Assembly (NCBI GenBank): GCA_900539945.1
Contig: UQDV01000023.1
Coordinates: forward strand, 1-40,941
Length of the DNA stretch: 40,941 nucleotides
Direction: 5' to 3'
Source: an uncultured Faecalibacterium sp.
GTDB lineage: Bacteria; Bacillota; Clostridia; Oscillospirales; Ruminococcaceae
The stretch's first letter is position 1; the number at the start of each line of letters is the position of its first letter. The notes beneath the pieces are model-generated. The model searched no databases. It saw nothing but the letters and a program-made list of their open reading frames with translations, and had not been told where the DNA came from. A program made the position numbers and the translations under genes. This document shows, one piece after another, positions 17,311 through 24,652 of the stretch.

Positions 17311-18905
17311 CTTGCTTCCTCCTTGTTCTGCAGCTGCGCCCGCAGCTTTTCCAGCATGGTGTCCATTTCAGCGTGCTTGAACTGGTAGCTCGCCTTGTTG
17401 GCAATGAACCGGGCCGAGATGGGCAAAAATTCGGTGACCACCTTCAGGCCGTTCTCCCGCAGGGTGGTGCCGGTCTCCACGATATCCACAATGACATCCG
17501 ACAGGCCCAGGATCGGGGCCAGCTCGATGGAGCCGTTCAGCTTGATGATGTCGATGTCCCGCCCCTGCGAGGCGTAGTAGGCTTTTGCAATGTTGACGAA
17601 TTTGGTGGCTACCCGCACCGGTCGGCCGGGGTCGTCCTGATAATCGGCCGGGGCCGCCACGCACATGCGGCATTTGCCAAGGCCGGTGTCCAGCAGCTCG
17701 TACACGTCGGCTTCCGCCTCGGTGAGGATGTCCTTGCCCACGATGCCCACATCCGCCGCACCGTGTTCGACGTAGATGGCCACATCGCTGGGCTTGACGA
17801 GGAAGTAGCGGATGCCGGCCGCCGGGTTCTCCACCACCAGCTTGCGGGTGGCGTTGTAGTCCTCCGGGCAGCCGTAGCCGATGCCGGCCAGCAGATTGTA
17901 GACCTTGTCGCCCAGACGGCCCTTGGGCAGGGCCACGTTCAGCATCACCTTGTCGGTGCTGTTCTTCTGCACCGGCGGCAGGGGAGCGCTCAGGCGGTCC
18001 AGCTCGTCCAGATAGACCGCAAAGCCAATGGCACCGGCCCCGGGGGTGAACTGCTGCATCAGCAGGTCGTACCGGCCGCCCTTGAGCAGGGGGCGGGGCA
18101 GGGCTTTGAGGTAGCCTTGAAAAACAAGGCCGTTGTAGTATTCCATCTCACCGGCCAGGGTCAGGTCCAGCCGGATGGCACCGCCCGCCTGTTCCAGCGG
18201 CCCGGCCAGCCCCTGCAGCTCTGCCACCGCGGCCCGCATGGCGTCGTTGCGGCACAGGGCTTCGGCACGGGGCAGGGTGTCGGCGTAGCCGCCGCAGAGG
18301 GTCAGCACCCGGCACAGGGTGTCGGCGGCGTCCTCGTCCAGCCCGGCGGCGAGGGCAGCGGCCCGCAGCTCGTGGGCGTTTTTCTGGCCCAGCTTGCGCA
18401 GCAGGCCCGCGCGGGCGTCCTCCGGCACCTGCAAAGCATCAAGCAGGCCGAACAGATAGCCCATGTGGCTCACTTCCAGCACCCAGTCGGTGCCCAGCTG
18501 CCCCAGCGACTGTGCCGCAAGACACACGGCCTGCTGCACTTCCGCTTCGCCCACACCGCCCAGAAATTCCAGACCCATCTGGCCGATCTCCTTGAAGGTG
18601 TGGCTCTCTGCCGAGGGGCGGTAGACGTTTTCGTGGTAGTAGTAGCGCAGCGTCTCGCCGGGGGCGGGCTGCGCCGTTTTGGCAATGGAGAGGGTCACGT
18701 CCGGCTTGAGAGCCAGCAGACGGCCGTCCAGGTCGGTGAAGGTGATGACCTGTTCCGACGAAAGAAAGCTGCGGTTGGCCTGATACAGGCTGTACTCCTC
18801 AAACCGGCCCATGTGGTACTTGCGGCACCCTGCGGCCTCGTACAGCGCCCGCAGTGCAAAGGAGGCACGCTCCTTGGGCTGCAGCGTCGAAAGATCAAAT
18901 TCCAT
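17307..18905 (-). CDS. hisZG: HisZ-HisG fusion: ATP phosphoribosyltransferase with its regulatory subunit
   Basis: A 532-aa protein that joins two subunits normally encoded separately. Residues 1 to about 310 match HisZ, the histidyl-tRNA-synthetase-like regulatory subunit (LKPDVTLSIA, RYYYHENVYR, FKEIGQMGLEFLG, GGRYDLLMQQF). Residues from about 320 match the short-form HisG catalytic subunit (VALPKGRLGD, KPSDVAIYVEHGAADVGIVG, and a C-terminal IVETGTTLRENGL). HisG transfers ATP to PRPP in the committed step; short HisG needs HisZ for activity and histidine feedback. No stop, frameshift or internal ribosome site is seen at the join. First gene of the operon; start follows GGGGGGA. Confidence 0.9.
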   Translation of the reverse strand: MEFDLSTLQPKERASFALRALYEAAGCRKYHMGRFEEYSLYQANRSFLSSEQVITFTDLDGRLLALKPDVTLSIAKTAQPAPGETLRYYYHENVYRPSAESHTFKEIGQMGLEFLGGVGEAEVQQAVCLAAQSLGQLGTDWVLEVSHMGYLFGLLDALQVPEDARAGLLRKLGQKNAHELRAAALAAGLDEDAADTLCRVLTLCGGYADTLPRAEALCRNDAMRAAVAELQGLAGPLEQAGGAIRLDLTLAGEMEYYNGLVFQGYLKALPRPLLKGGRYDLLMQQFTPGAGAIGFAVYLDELDRLSAPLPPVQKNSTDKVMLNVALPKGRLGDKVYNLLAGIGYGCPEDYNATRKLVVENPAAGIRYFLVKPSDVAIYVEHGAADVGIVGKDILTEAEADVYELLDTGLGKCRMCVAAPADYQDDPGRPVRVATKFVNIAKAYYASQGRDIDIIKLNGSIELAPILGLSDVIVDIVETGTTLRENGLKVVTEFLPISARFIANKASYQFKHAEMDTMLEKLRAQLQNKEEAR

Positions 18906-19005
18906 GTCGGTTCCCCCCTGTTCTTCTTACACCATCCTGCACCGGTCCTCCCGGCCGGTGGGTGCGGCACCTTCCGCACACAATGGGCACACCCGGGTGT
19001 GTTCT
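18906..19005 (-). promoter_or_regulatory. Histidine operon leader
   Basis: About 100 nt of leader with a perfect palindrome at its beginning (18988-19001) and two short hairpins (GTGCGG/CCGCAC and CACCGG/CCGGTG). No leader peptide with a histidine run and no T-box TGGNACCGCG sequence is visible, so control by a DNA-binding repressor or other RNA fold is more likely than classical attenuation. Confidence 0.5.
18988..19001. promoter_or_regulatory. Candidate operator in the histidine promoter region
   Basis: The 14-bp perfect palindrome CACACCCGGGTGTG lies about 4-17 nt after the expected start site, where a bound repressor would block initiation. The binding protein is unknown. Confidence 0.5.
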
Positions 19006-19011
19006 GTCTTT

Positions 19012-19040
19012 ATTTTACTTTATCTTGGTAAAGTTGTAAA
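19012..19040 (-). promoter_or_regulatory. Promoter of the histidine operon
   Basis: On the minus strand TTTACA (19035-19040), a 17-nt spacer and TAAAAT (19012-19017). It lies about 107 nt before the hisZG start. Confidence 0.75.
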
Positions 19041-19151
19041 GCAGGAAAGTGACAGTGTTTGCAGCTCCATCTTACATTTTTTCGGTGCGTTTGTACAGAA
19101 AGGCGAAAATGTTTCACCGCCGGGCCGCAAGAGTTGACGGCGGGCGAACAC

Positions 19152-19184
19152 AAAAAAGCCACCCGCAGTCTCCTGCGGATGGCT
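19152..19184 (-). terminator. Terminator of trxA
   Basis: A 12-bp stem (AGCCACCCGCAG with CTGCGGATGGCT, one mismatch) with a 4-nt loop, followed on the minus strand by six T residues. Confidence 0.9.
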
Positions 19185-19197
19185 CTGTCAGCACATC

Positions 19198-19506
19198 TTA
19201 ACCCAGCAGCTCCAGTACACCGGCCTTGGGGCGGGCACCCACGGCCTGACGCACCAGCTTGCCCTGCTCGAACACCAGCAGGGTGGGGATGCTCATCACC
19301 CCGAACTGTGCCGCCAGGTCCGGCTGCTCGTCCACATTCACCTTGCCCACCTTGACGTCGGTGCGCTCTTCGGCCACCTCATCCACGATGGGGCTGAGCA
19401 TGCGGCAGGGGCCGCACCAGCTGGCCCAGAAGTCCAGCAGCACCGGCTTGTCGCTGTGCAGCACTTCCTGCGCAAAGTTTTCGGTCGTAATGGTCACAAC
19501 TGCCAT
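19198..19506 (-). CDS. trxA: Thioredoxin
   Basis: A 102-aa cytoplasmic dithiol-disulfide oxidoreductase. FWASWCGPCRM carries the WCGPC active site, and VMSIPTLLVF holds the cis-proline. Length is standard. The start at 19506 follows GGAGGGATAAAAT. It reduces ribonucleotide reductase and other thiol enzymes by family knowledge. Monocistronic, with its own terminator. Confidence 0.97.
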   Translation of the reverse strand: MAVVTITTENFAQEVLHSDKPVLLDFWASWCGPCRMLSPIVDEVAEERTDVKVGKVNVDEQPDLAAQFGVMSIPTLLVFEQGKLVRQAVGARPKAGVLELLG

Positions 19507-19599
19507 ATTTTATCCCTCCGTAAAAGGTGTTTGTTTTTTCTGACAGCATCAGTATACCCCGGATGCCGCATGTTTTTCCGTGACCGGGTCACACAAAAA

Positions 19600-19632
19600 C
19601 GCGCCGCCGGGCACTCAGGCACGGCAGCGCGC
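19600..19632 (-). terminator. Terminator of the transketolase pair
   Basis: A GC-rich imperfect hairpin (CGCGCTGCCG ... CGGCGGCGCG on the minus strand) followed by TTTTTG. Confidence 0.75.
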
Positions 19633-19645
19633 TGCAAAATCGGTT

Positions 19646-20593
19646 TTACTTGTTCAGCATCTCATGTGCGGTCTTGCAGATGGTGGCAGCATCCAGGCCG
19701 TACTTTGCCAGCAGGTCCCATGCGGGGCCGGAGCAGCCGAACACATCCTGCACGCCCACGCGGCGCACGGGGGTGGGCAGCTTCTCGGACAGGACGGCGC
19801 ACACGGCTTCGCCCAGACCGCCGATGACGTTGTGCTCCTCGGCGGTGATCACCTTGCCGCACTCTTTGGCCGCCTTCAGGACGATCTCCTCGTCCAGCGG
19901 CTTGATGGTGTGGATGTTGATCACGCGGGCATGGATGCCCTCGGCGGCCAGCTGCTCGGCAGCGATGCGGGCCTCGTTGACCATCAGGCCGGTGGCGATG
20001 ATGGCAATGTCATTGCCCTCGGTGATCTGCTCGCCCTTGCCGATCTCAAAGTGGTAGTTGTCGGCATCGTGGAACACGGGCACCGCCAGACGGCCGAAGC
20101 GCAGGTAGACCGGGCCTTCCATGGCGTAGGCGGCACGCACAGCGGCGCGGGCCTCCACGTCATCGGCGGGGCAGATGACGGTCATACCGGGGATGCTGCG
20201 CATGAGGGCAAAGTCCTCGCAGCACTGATGGGATGCACCGTCCTCACCCACCGAGATGCCGCCGTGGGTGGCACCGATCTTCACGTTCAGGTGGGGGTAG
20301 CCGATGGAGTTGCGCACCTGCTCAAAGGCACGGCCGGCGGCAAACATGGCAAAGCTGGAAACAAAAGGCACATAGCCCATGGTGGACAGGCCGGCGGCCA
20401 CACCCATCATGTTGCCCTCGGCAATGCCGCAGTCAAAGTGGCGGTCCGGGTAAGCCTTGCGGAACATGCCGGTCTTGGTGGCGGCAGCCAGGTCAGCGTC
20501 CAGCACCACCAGGTCGTCGTGGCCCTCAGCGGCCAGCTCCTTCAGGGTGTTGCCGTAGCTTTCACGGGTAGCGATCTTTTTCACGTCTGCCAT
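19646..20593 (-). CDS. tktB: Transketolase, C-terminal subunit
   Basis: A 315-aa protein containing the pyrimidine-binding and C-terminal domains of transketolase. CGIAEGNMMGVAAGLS holds the catalytic glutamate; the RxR-type stretch and THGGISVGEDGASHQ match the family; the C-terminal domain starts near residue 190. It pairs with the N-terminal subunit gene, with a single nucleotide between stop and start. Split transketolases are common in gut Firmicutes and serve the non-oxidative pentose phosphate pathway. Confidence 0.93.
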   Translation of the reverse strand: MADVKKIATRESYGNTLKELAAEGHDDLVVLDADLAAATKTGMFRKAYPDRHFDCGIAEGNMMGVAAGLSTMGYVPFVSSFAMFAAGRAFEQVRNSIGYPHLNVKIGATHGGISVGEDGASHQCCEDFALMRSIPGMTVICPADDVEARAAVRAAYAMEGPVYLRFGRLAVPVFHDADNYHFEIGKGEQITEGNDIAIIATGLMVNEARIAAEQLAAEGIHARVINIHTIKPLDEEIVLKAAKECGKVITAEEHNVIGGLGEAVCAVLSEKLPTPVRRVGVQDVFGCSGPAWDLLAKYGLDAATICKTAHEMLNK

Positions 20594-20594
20594 C

Positions 20595-21446
20595 TTACTT
20601 CTCCTCCTGTTCCAGCGCGGCGTAGGCGGCGTTCAGTTCTTCCATAGCGACCTTGTATTCGTCGTCGTTGGGGCCCTTGCCGTGCCAGTCCACGGAGTTG
20701 CTCATAAAGGAAACGCCCTTGCCCTTGGTGGTGTCCATGATGATGCAGGTGGGCTTGTCGTTCTCGGCATGGAAAGCCTGGATGGCGGCCTCGATCTGGT
20801 CATAGTCGTGGCCATTGATGGTCCGCACGTTGAAGTTGAAGGCCTTCATCTTCTCTTCCAGCGGCTCGCTGCTCATGACCGTCTCGGTGGAGCCGTCGAT
20901 CTGCAGGCGGTTGCGGTCCAAGAACACGCACAGGTTGCTCAGGCCGTAGTGGGCGGCAAACATAAAGGCCTCCCAGCACTCACCCTCTTCCACCTCGCCG
21001 TCACCCACGATGGCAAACACGTTGATGGGCTTGCCTGCGTGCTTGGCACCCAGTGCCATGCCGCAGGCTGCAGAGATGCCCTGGCCCAGACTGCCGGTGG
21101 ACATGTCCACACCCGGCGTCTCGTTCATGTTGGGGTGGCCCTGCAGGTAGCTGCCGATCTTGCGCAGGGTCTTGAGGTCCTCCACCGGGAAGTAGCCGCG
21201 CTCTGCCAGAGCAGCGTACAGTGCCGGAGCGGCATGGCCCTTGGACAGCACCAGACGGTCGCGGTCGGCCATCTTGGGATCCTTCGGGTCGATGTTCATT
21301 TCCACGAAATAGAGGTAGCTCAGCAGCTCGGCGATGTCCAGACTGCCGCCCGGATGACCGCACTTTGCGCTGTGCGTGCCCTCGATCACGCCCATGCGGA
21401 TGTGACAGGCGTGCTTTGCCAGGGTAAGTTTTTCTGCATTTGTCAT
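20595..21446 (-). CDS. tktA: Transketolase, N-terminal (thiamine diphosphate-binding) subunit
   Basis: A 283-aa protein. GHPGGSLDIAELLSYLYF, SKGHAAPALYAAL, STGSLGQGISAACGMALG and the ThDP/Mg motif VGDGEVEEGECWEA with the NRLQIDGST end are all transketolase signatures. It supplies the cofactor pyrophosphate-binding half; tktB supplies the other. Together they interconvert pentose, tetrose and hexose phosphates. Start at 21446 near GGAGG. Promoter at 21550-21578. Confidence 0.94.
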   Translation of the reverse strand: MTNAEKLTLAKHACHIRMGVIEGTHSAKCGHPGGSLDIAELLSYLYFVEMNIDPKDPKMADRDRLVLSKGHAAPALYAALAERGYFPVEDLKTLRKIGSYLQGHPNMNETPGVDMSTGSLGQGISAACGMALGAKHAGKPINVFAIVGDGEVEEGECWEAFMFAAHYGLSNLCVFLDRNRLQIDGSTETVMSSEPLEEKMKAFNFNVRTINGHDYDQIEAAIQAFHAENDKPTCIIMDTTKGKGVSFMSNSVDWHGKGPNDDEYKVAMEELNAAYAALEQEEK

Positions 21447-21549
21447 GATGGTCCTCCCGTATGAACCTCAGATTTGCAAGCGTTCCAAAAAAGCCGTTTT
21501 ACGCCCTGCCGGACAGGTGTGTCCCAGCAGTGCGCTCTTTTTCAAGTTT

Positions 21550-21578
21550 ATATTAGCTATTCTATGCAAAAAGGTCAA
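21550..21578 (-). promoter_or_regulatory. Promoter of the transketolase pair
   Basis: On the minus strand TTGACC (21573-21578) and TAATAT (21550-21555), 17 nt apart, about 100 nt before the tktA start. Confidence 0.7.
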
Positions 21579-21665
21579 GTTCCTTCATGCAAAATGTACA
21601 TACACGGGGAAATCTTGCCCGAAAAGTTCCGCTTTTTGGTCAATTTGCGGGTCGTTTGCCGCATC

Positions 21666-21694
21666 TTGACAGCCGCCGGGGCATTTGCTATAAT
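21666..21694 (+). promoter_or_regulatory. Consensus promoter of the ECF S component
   Basis: A full-consensus TTGACA (21666-21671) and TATAAT (21689-21694) with a 17-nt spacer. The strength of the promoter fits a transcript that is then controlled by attenuation. Confidence 0.85.
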
Positions 21695-21700
21695 TTTGTC

Positions 21701-21860
21701 AAAATCCGGCACGGAGCCGGGTGTGCGGGCAGAAGTCCGTTTTCTCCATGCGGAGGATATTTTCGTCCAGAGTATTTTTTCAAAAGACGCCACGAAGGGG
21801 TCTGTTTCCGGCCGGAATGCCGGGAGCAGGCCCCTTTTTTGTGCAAAGGAGGACTTTTTC
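21701..21860 (+). promoter_or_regulatory. Structured leader with terminator: candidate riboswitch or attenuator
   Basis: A 160-nt leader between promoter and gene. It opens with a CCGGC/GCCGG hairpin (21706-21720), contains further short pairings (CTCC/GGAG near 21744-21755), and ends in an intrinsic terminator. The class could not be recognised: I do not see the conserved cores of the TPP, FMN, preQ1, THF, cobalamin or glycine riboswitches. ECF S components are often under vitamin riboswitch control, so ligand sensing is a reasonable inference. Confidence 0.55.
21797..21840 (+). terminator. Leader terminator upstream of the ECF gene
   Basis: GGGGTCTG ... CAGGCCCC stem with an inner CCGG/CCGG pairing, followed by six T residues, all 20 nt before the start codon. 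A terminator here, upstream of its gene, signals conditional read-through. Confidence 0.85.
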
Positions 21861-22397
21861 ATGAACACCAAGACTGTTTCGCCCGCCCGCCGCATCGTGC
21901 TGGCGGCATTGTTCCTTGCGCTGGCCTTCCTGCTGCCCATGGTCACCGGCCATGTGCCGCAGGTGGGCAACATGCTGTGCCCCATGCATTTTCCCATTCT
22001 GCTGTGCGGCTTTGTGCTGGGCGGCCCCTGGGGGCTGGCCGTGGGCTTTGTGGCTCCGCTACTGCGCTCGGTGCTGTTCGGCATGCCGCCGATGTTTCCC
22101 ATCGCCGTCTCCATGGCCTTTGAGCTGGCCGCCTACGGCCTTGTGTCCGGCCTTGTCTGGCGCAGAGTGAAGCACACCCTGCCCATGATGTACGCCGCCC
22201 TTGTCACCGCCATGGTGGCGGGGCGTCTGGTGTGGGGTGCTGTGCGCTTCGTGCTGGCAGGCCTCACCGGAGGCAGTTTCCCCTTCCAGGCCTTTTTGTC
22301 CGGTGCATTGCTTACCGCCGTGCCGGGCATCCTGGCCCAGCTGGTGCTGATCCCCCTGATCCTCACGGCCCTGGAAAAGGCAGGGTTTATGGACTAA
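21861..22397 (+). CDS. ECF transporter S component
   Basis: A 178-aa integral membrane protein with five to six hydrophobic segments, the size and pattern of ECF substrate-binding S components (PF12822-like). The N-terminal ARRIVLAALFLALAFLLP is the helix that docks to the EcfT subunit, with small Ala residues; GLAVGFVAPLLRSVLFGMPP is typical of the family's central region. It would bind a vitamin or other micronutrient and use shared EcfA/A'/T proteins, which are not in the window. The start at 21861 follows AAAGGAGG. Substrate unknown. Confidence 0.85.
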   Translation: MNTKTVSPARRIVLAALFLALAFLLPMVTGHVPQVGNMLCPMHFPILLCGFVLGGPWGLAVGFVAPLLRSVLFGMPPMFPIAVSMAFELAAYGLVSGLVWRRVKHTLPMMYAALVTAMVAGRLVWGAVRFVLAGLTGGSFPFQAFLSGALLTAVPGILAQLVLIPLILTALEKAGFMD

Positions 22398-22417
22398 GGC
22401 CTTTTCGGGAAAGCGCA

Positions 22418-23287
22418 TCAGCGATAATTTCTGTCGTAATACATATAGGTCATCGCACTGTTCGCAAGTGCCGATACCCGGCTATTATATGCGGTCAGTT
22501 CGGTATTTGTCCTCACAGCGTCCAGCTGCCCATAGATCCTCTGGTTTCCCTGCTCAATGCGGTTCAGGGTATGATTGCTCTGGTTCAGGCATTCATAAAG
22601 GCCCTGATTGACCTGCTGCAGCTTTCGCAGTTCTCGTACTGCCTGCTGTAAATTTGTAAGGACAGCGTGCCTCCACGAATCCTCATCAAACCGGTCATAG
22701 CAGCCTTTCTTTCCTTCCAGTGTGTTCGTAATGCCCGTTGAGAGATAGTGGTGGAAACACGCCATGGGGATCAGGCTTCTGTAGGCTTCGTGGATCGTTC
22801 CGCGGGAATACAGTCTTGCCCGGGCCTGCTCCAGTTTTGCCTGCTGCTGCAGCAGCAGTTCCTTTTCACTCTGGAGCTGTTTCCTGTAAGCACGTTCTTT
22901 TTCTACTCTCTTTTTGTCTGCAGCCACGGCACTATCATACTTTGCCCATTTTTCGTTGCGTATTTCCCTATCCGCAGCACGCTGGTAGATGTTTCCCCAG
23001 ACCGTTCCGAACACACCGAGAGCGATCGCAATAACAATGCCCAACGAGATGCTTCGAACAACACCAGAGATGGGGATCCCCAGAAGAAAAACCATATACC
23101 AGCCGCCGTTTTGAACGAACGGATTTCCGCCGTCTGTCGGTTCTGGAGGATCGACTTCCCTTGGGTGTCCAAGCCGCTGCATCTGGTAGTCCAGATTGGC
23201 GATCAACCGCTGTGTCGTATAGAGTTCCCTTTCTACATCGCAGATTTTTCCGACATAATCGGTCAGAGCCTGATTATAATATCCCAT
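22418..23287 (-). CDS. Membrane-anchored coiled-coil protein, unknown function
   Basis: A 289-aa protein. Residues 1-40 are helical. About residues 65-100 hold two close hydrophobic segments (FLLGIPISGVV and IVIAIALGVFGTVWG). From about 105 to 170 runs a charged coiled coil rich in Lys, Glu and Gln (KKRVEKERAYRKQLQSEKEL). The C-terminal third is mixed, with a second helical stretch of Leu/Gln repeats. The start at 23287 follows GGAGG. I do not recognise the family. It lies in the AT-richer islet, downstream and in the same direction as small membrane genes, and may act with them. Confidence 0.75.
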   Translation of the reverse strand: MGYYNQALTDYVGKICDVERELYTTQRLIANLDYQMQRLGHPREVDPPEPTDGGNPFVQNGGWYMVFLLGIPISGVVRSISLGIVIAIALGVFGTVWGNIYQRAADREIRNEKWAKYDSAVAADKKRVEKERAYRKQLQSEKELLLQQQAKLEQARARLYSRGTIHEAYRSLIPMACFHHYLSTGITNTLEGKKGCYDRFDEDSWRHAVLTNLQQAVRELRKLQQVNQGLYECLNQSNHTLNRIEQGNQRIYGQLDAVRTNTELTAYNSRVSALANSAMTYMYYDRNYR

Positions 23288-23303
23288 TGATCTTTCCTCC
23301 AAA

Positions 23304-23477
23304 TCAGCTGTAGATCATCCATGCACTCATTGCAAGATATGCCACTCCGCATAGGATCCCGACAAGGATCGGATACGCCGCCGCTACCATGTATGCATCC
23401 ACAGCAATGATCAGACAGCCGATCGGCGGACAAATGCATGCGATCACAAAACCCGCTATCAACATCGTTAAATACAT
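23304..23477 (-). CDS. 57-aa hydrophobic membrane peptide
   Basis: A 58-codon frame starting MYLTMLIAGFVIACICPP and ending AWMIYS. It begins 8 nt or so after GGAGGATGG and stops 16 nt before the start of the coiled-coil membrane protein gene. Two hydrophobic segments are predicted, separated by a short turn around a DAY motif. A competing frame in the same interval (23263-23502) has no ribosome site and no hydrophobic pattern, so this shorter frame is the better gene call. No family recognised. The placement suggests co-translation with the next gene. Confidence 0.6.
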   Translation of the reverse strand: MYLTMLIAGFVIACICPPIGCLIIAVDAYMVAAAYPILVGILCGVAYLAMSAWMIYS

Positions 23478-23495
23478 TTTTCCATCCTCCCTTTA

Positions 23496-23547
23496 AAAGC
23501 AACAGCCGCCTGCCCTCTTTTTGAAGAAAGCAGACGGCTGTTGCTTT
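23496..23547 (-). terminator. Hairpin between the small membrane genes
   Basis: An 18-bp arm AAAGCAACAGCC... (23496-23513) pairs with 23530-23547, one mismatch. On the minus strand the stem is followed by TTTTAAAGGG. It may terminate the 81-aa gene or cut expression between it and the downstream pair. Confidence 0.7.
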
Positions 23548-23566
23548 ATTTCATCTGTACCATTGC

Positions 23567-23812
23567 TCAGAATCCATCTGTCAACCGAATTGCCAGCAAA
23601 AACAGCCACTTAACGATGGTTACGCAGATAGTTGCATAGCCCACAACCACCGACAGGAGTGCTTTTTTCACCTGCCCGCCGTCCGAATTCAGCGACTGCA
23701 GTGTTTCTGCCGAAAGGAATCGGCACATCCATCCCCGGCCATTGCTGATATCCCGCCAGGAAAACCATGCGCCGATCAGCAGAATCACGATCAATACCAC
23801 CAACTGATCCAT
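23567..23812 (-). CDS. 81-aa small membrane protein
   Basis: An 81-aa protein with an N-terminal hydrophobic segment (LVVLIVILLIGAWF) followed by a basic stretch and a second hydrophobic segment near the C-terminus (LSVVVGYATICVTIVKWLFLLAI). The start at 23812 follows CGGAGGAATAG. Not recognised. It lies on the same strand as the 57-aa and coiled-coil membrane genes and ends 20 nt before the hairpin at 23496-23547. Confidence 0.65.
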   Translation of the reverse strand: MDQLVVLIVILLIGAWFSWRDISNGRGWMCRFLSAETLQSLNSDGGQVKKALLSVVVGYATICVTIVKWLFLLAIRLTDGF

Positions 23813-23885
23813 TTTCTATTCCTCCGTTTTCTGGATTCATTCCAGTGCAGCCTTCCCCAAAGCAAGCCGCACTTTGCAGCTTTTA

Positions 23886-23945
23886 AAGAGCAGATCCGGT
23901 GAGTTCATTGTTCCACACTGATCCTGATGGCCGATCTGCTCCTTT
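23886..23945 (-). terminator. Possible terminator after the Cys-rich gene
   Basis: GAGCAGATC and GATCTGCTC arms are separated by about 40 nt; on the minus strand the stem is followed by TTTAAAA. It would end the JAMM and Cys-rich transcript and separate it from the downstream small membrane genes. The long loop makes it weak. Confidence 0.4.
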
Positions 23946-23965
23946 ACTACAGGTCCATCACTTTC

Positions 23966-24166
23966 TTAGCGTTCTTCAAACCAGATGCAGCCGTTCCGAT
24001 CTTCCGGGCGGTTGTAGCCGTGGGTCCAGCCTTTCTGGCAGCGGCAGTAAACCCTATCCCCGTTCCAGTCACTCCGGTCAGCATAGATACACTCCATGCA
24101 GTTTCCACAGAAGCAGCCCTCCGGCAGCACGATCATGCGCTTGTTCCGGGTATCAACTTTTTCCAT
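23966..24166 (-). CDS. Small Cys-rich protein, likely metal-binding
   Basis: A 66-aa protein with seven cysteines: a cluster reading CFCGNCMEC, then YCRC 14 residues later, then a last GC near the C-terminus. The arrangement suggests a zinc ribbon or iron-sulfur site, but the family is not recognised. The start at 24166 (MEKVDTRNKR) has GGAGG 8 nt upstream; a TTG two codons earlier is too close to that site. Its start overlaps the JAMM gene by 14 nt, so it is likely translated with it. Confidence 0.7.
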   Translation of the reverse strand: MEKVDTRNKRMIVLPEGCFCGNCMECIYADRSDWNGDRVYCRCQKGWTHGYNRPEDRNGCIWFEER

Positions 24167-24605
24167 CGTCAATTCCTCCCTGATATAAGATTGGCTCTTT
24201 TTCTATTTTGATTTTCCCATGATCGTTCGATGCCCGATAGACTACCATTTCCCGCTCAGGCATTTTAACGACCGGAAAATACAAACAAGTTATTTCTTCT
24301 GGCATTGCTTCCAAAATCTGGCCGATGTACAATTTGTCACCCGGCGAAAGACTCTCTGCTCCACCAAAATGCACATGAAAGATGCCCATAAATTCAATTC
24401 CATCTTTGAACCATTCCTCGATCTTCCGGTTCAAATACGCAATATTTGGCGTATAACTGCACGGAGAACCGCCCGTCTTTCCGTAGTCCAAGACATGGCA
24501 TGTGACCACTCCATTTTTTCCGCCAAGAATTCCGCCTATCTCTGGCGGCTCACACGGAAGTTTTTTCAGGATCTCTCCCATCACAGATTCCGACTTTACG
24601 ACCAT
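24153..24605 (-). CDS. JAMM/JAB (MPN) family metallopeptidase-like protein
   Basis: A 150-aa single-domain protein carrying a complete JAMM zinc site: Glu22 in PEIGGILGG, then HVHFGGAESLSPGD giving His77, His79, Ser87 and Asp90 in the exact H-x-H-x7-S-x2-D spacing. Prokaryotic JAB proteins cut isopeptide or peptide bonds, often on ubiquitin-like or sulfur-carrier partners. No E1, E2 or ubiquitin-like gene is in this window. The start at 24605 follows AGAGGA; an upstream TTG is unsupported. It is divergent from an XRE gene and coupled to a Cys-rich gene. Confidence 0.85.
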   Translation of the reverse strand: MVVKSESVMGEILKKLPCEPPEIGGILGGKNGVVTCHVLDYGKTGGSPCSYTPNIAYLNRKIEEWFKDGIEFMGIFHVHFGGAESLSPGDKLYIGQILEAMPEEITCLYFPVVKMPEREMVVYRASNDHGKIKIEKEPILYQGGIDDGKS

Positions 24606-24652
24606 TTGCAGTTCCTCTCTCGCCAAAAGCCGTATTTTTATTGCATATTTGT

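Noticed and set aside
18906..19005. T-box or His-rich leader peptide in the histidine leader
   Set aside because: No TGGNACCGCG-type T-box sequence and no start codon followed by a run of histidine codons is present.
23263..23502. 79-aa minus-strand frame overlapping the small membrane gene
   Set aside because: It lacks a ribosome site and overlaps the start of the coiled-coil protein gene. The 57-aa hydrophobic frame in the same interval is better supported.
24153..24626. Longer JAMM protein starting at a TTG codon
   Set aside because: The ATG at 24605 has an AGAGGA site at proper distance; the TTG has none. The same reasoning rejects the TTG start two codons upstream of the Cys-rich protein.
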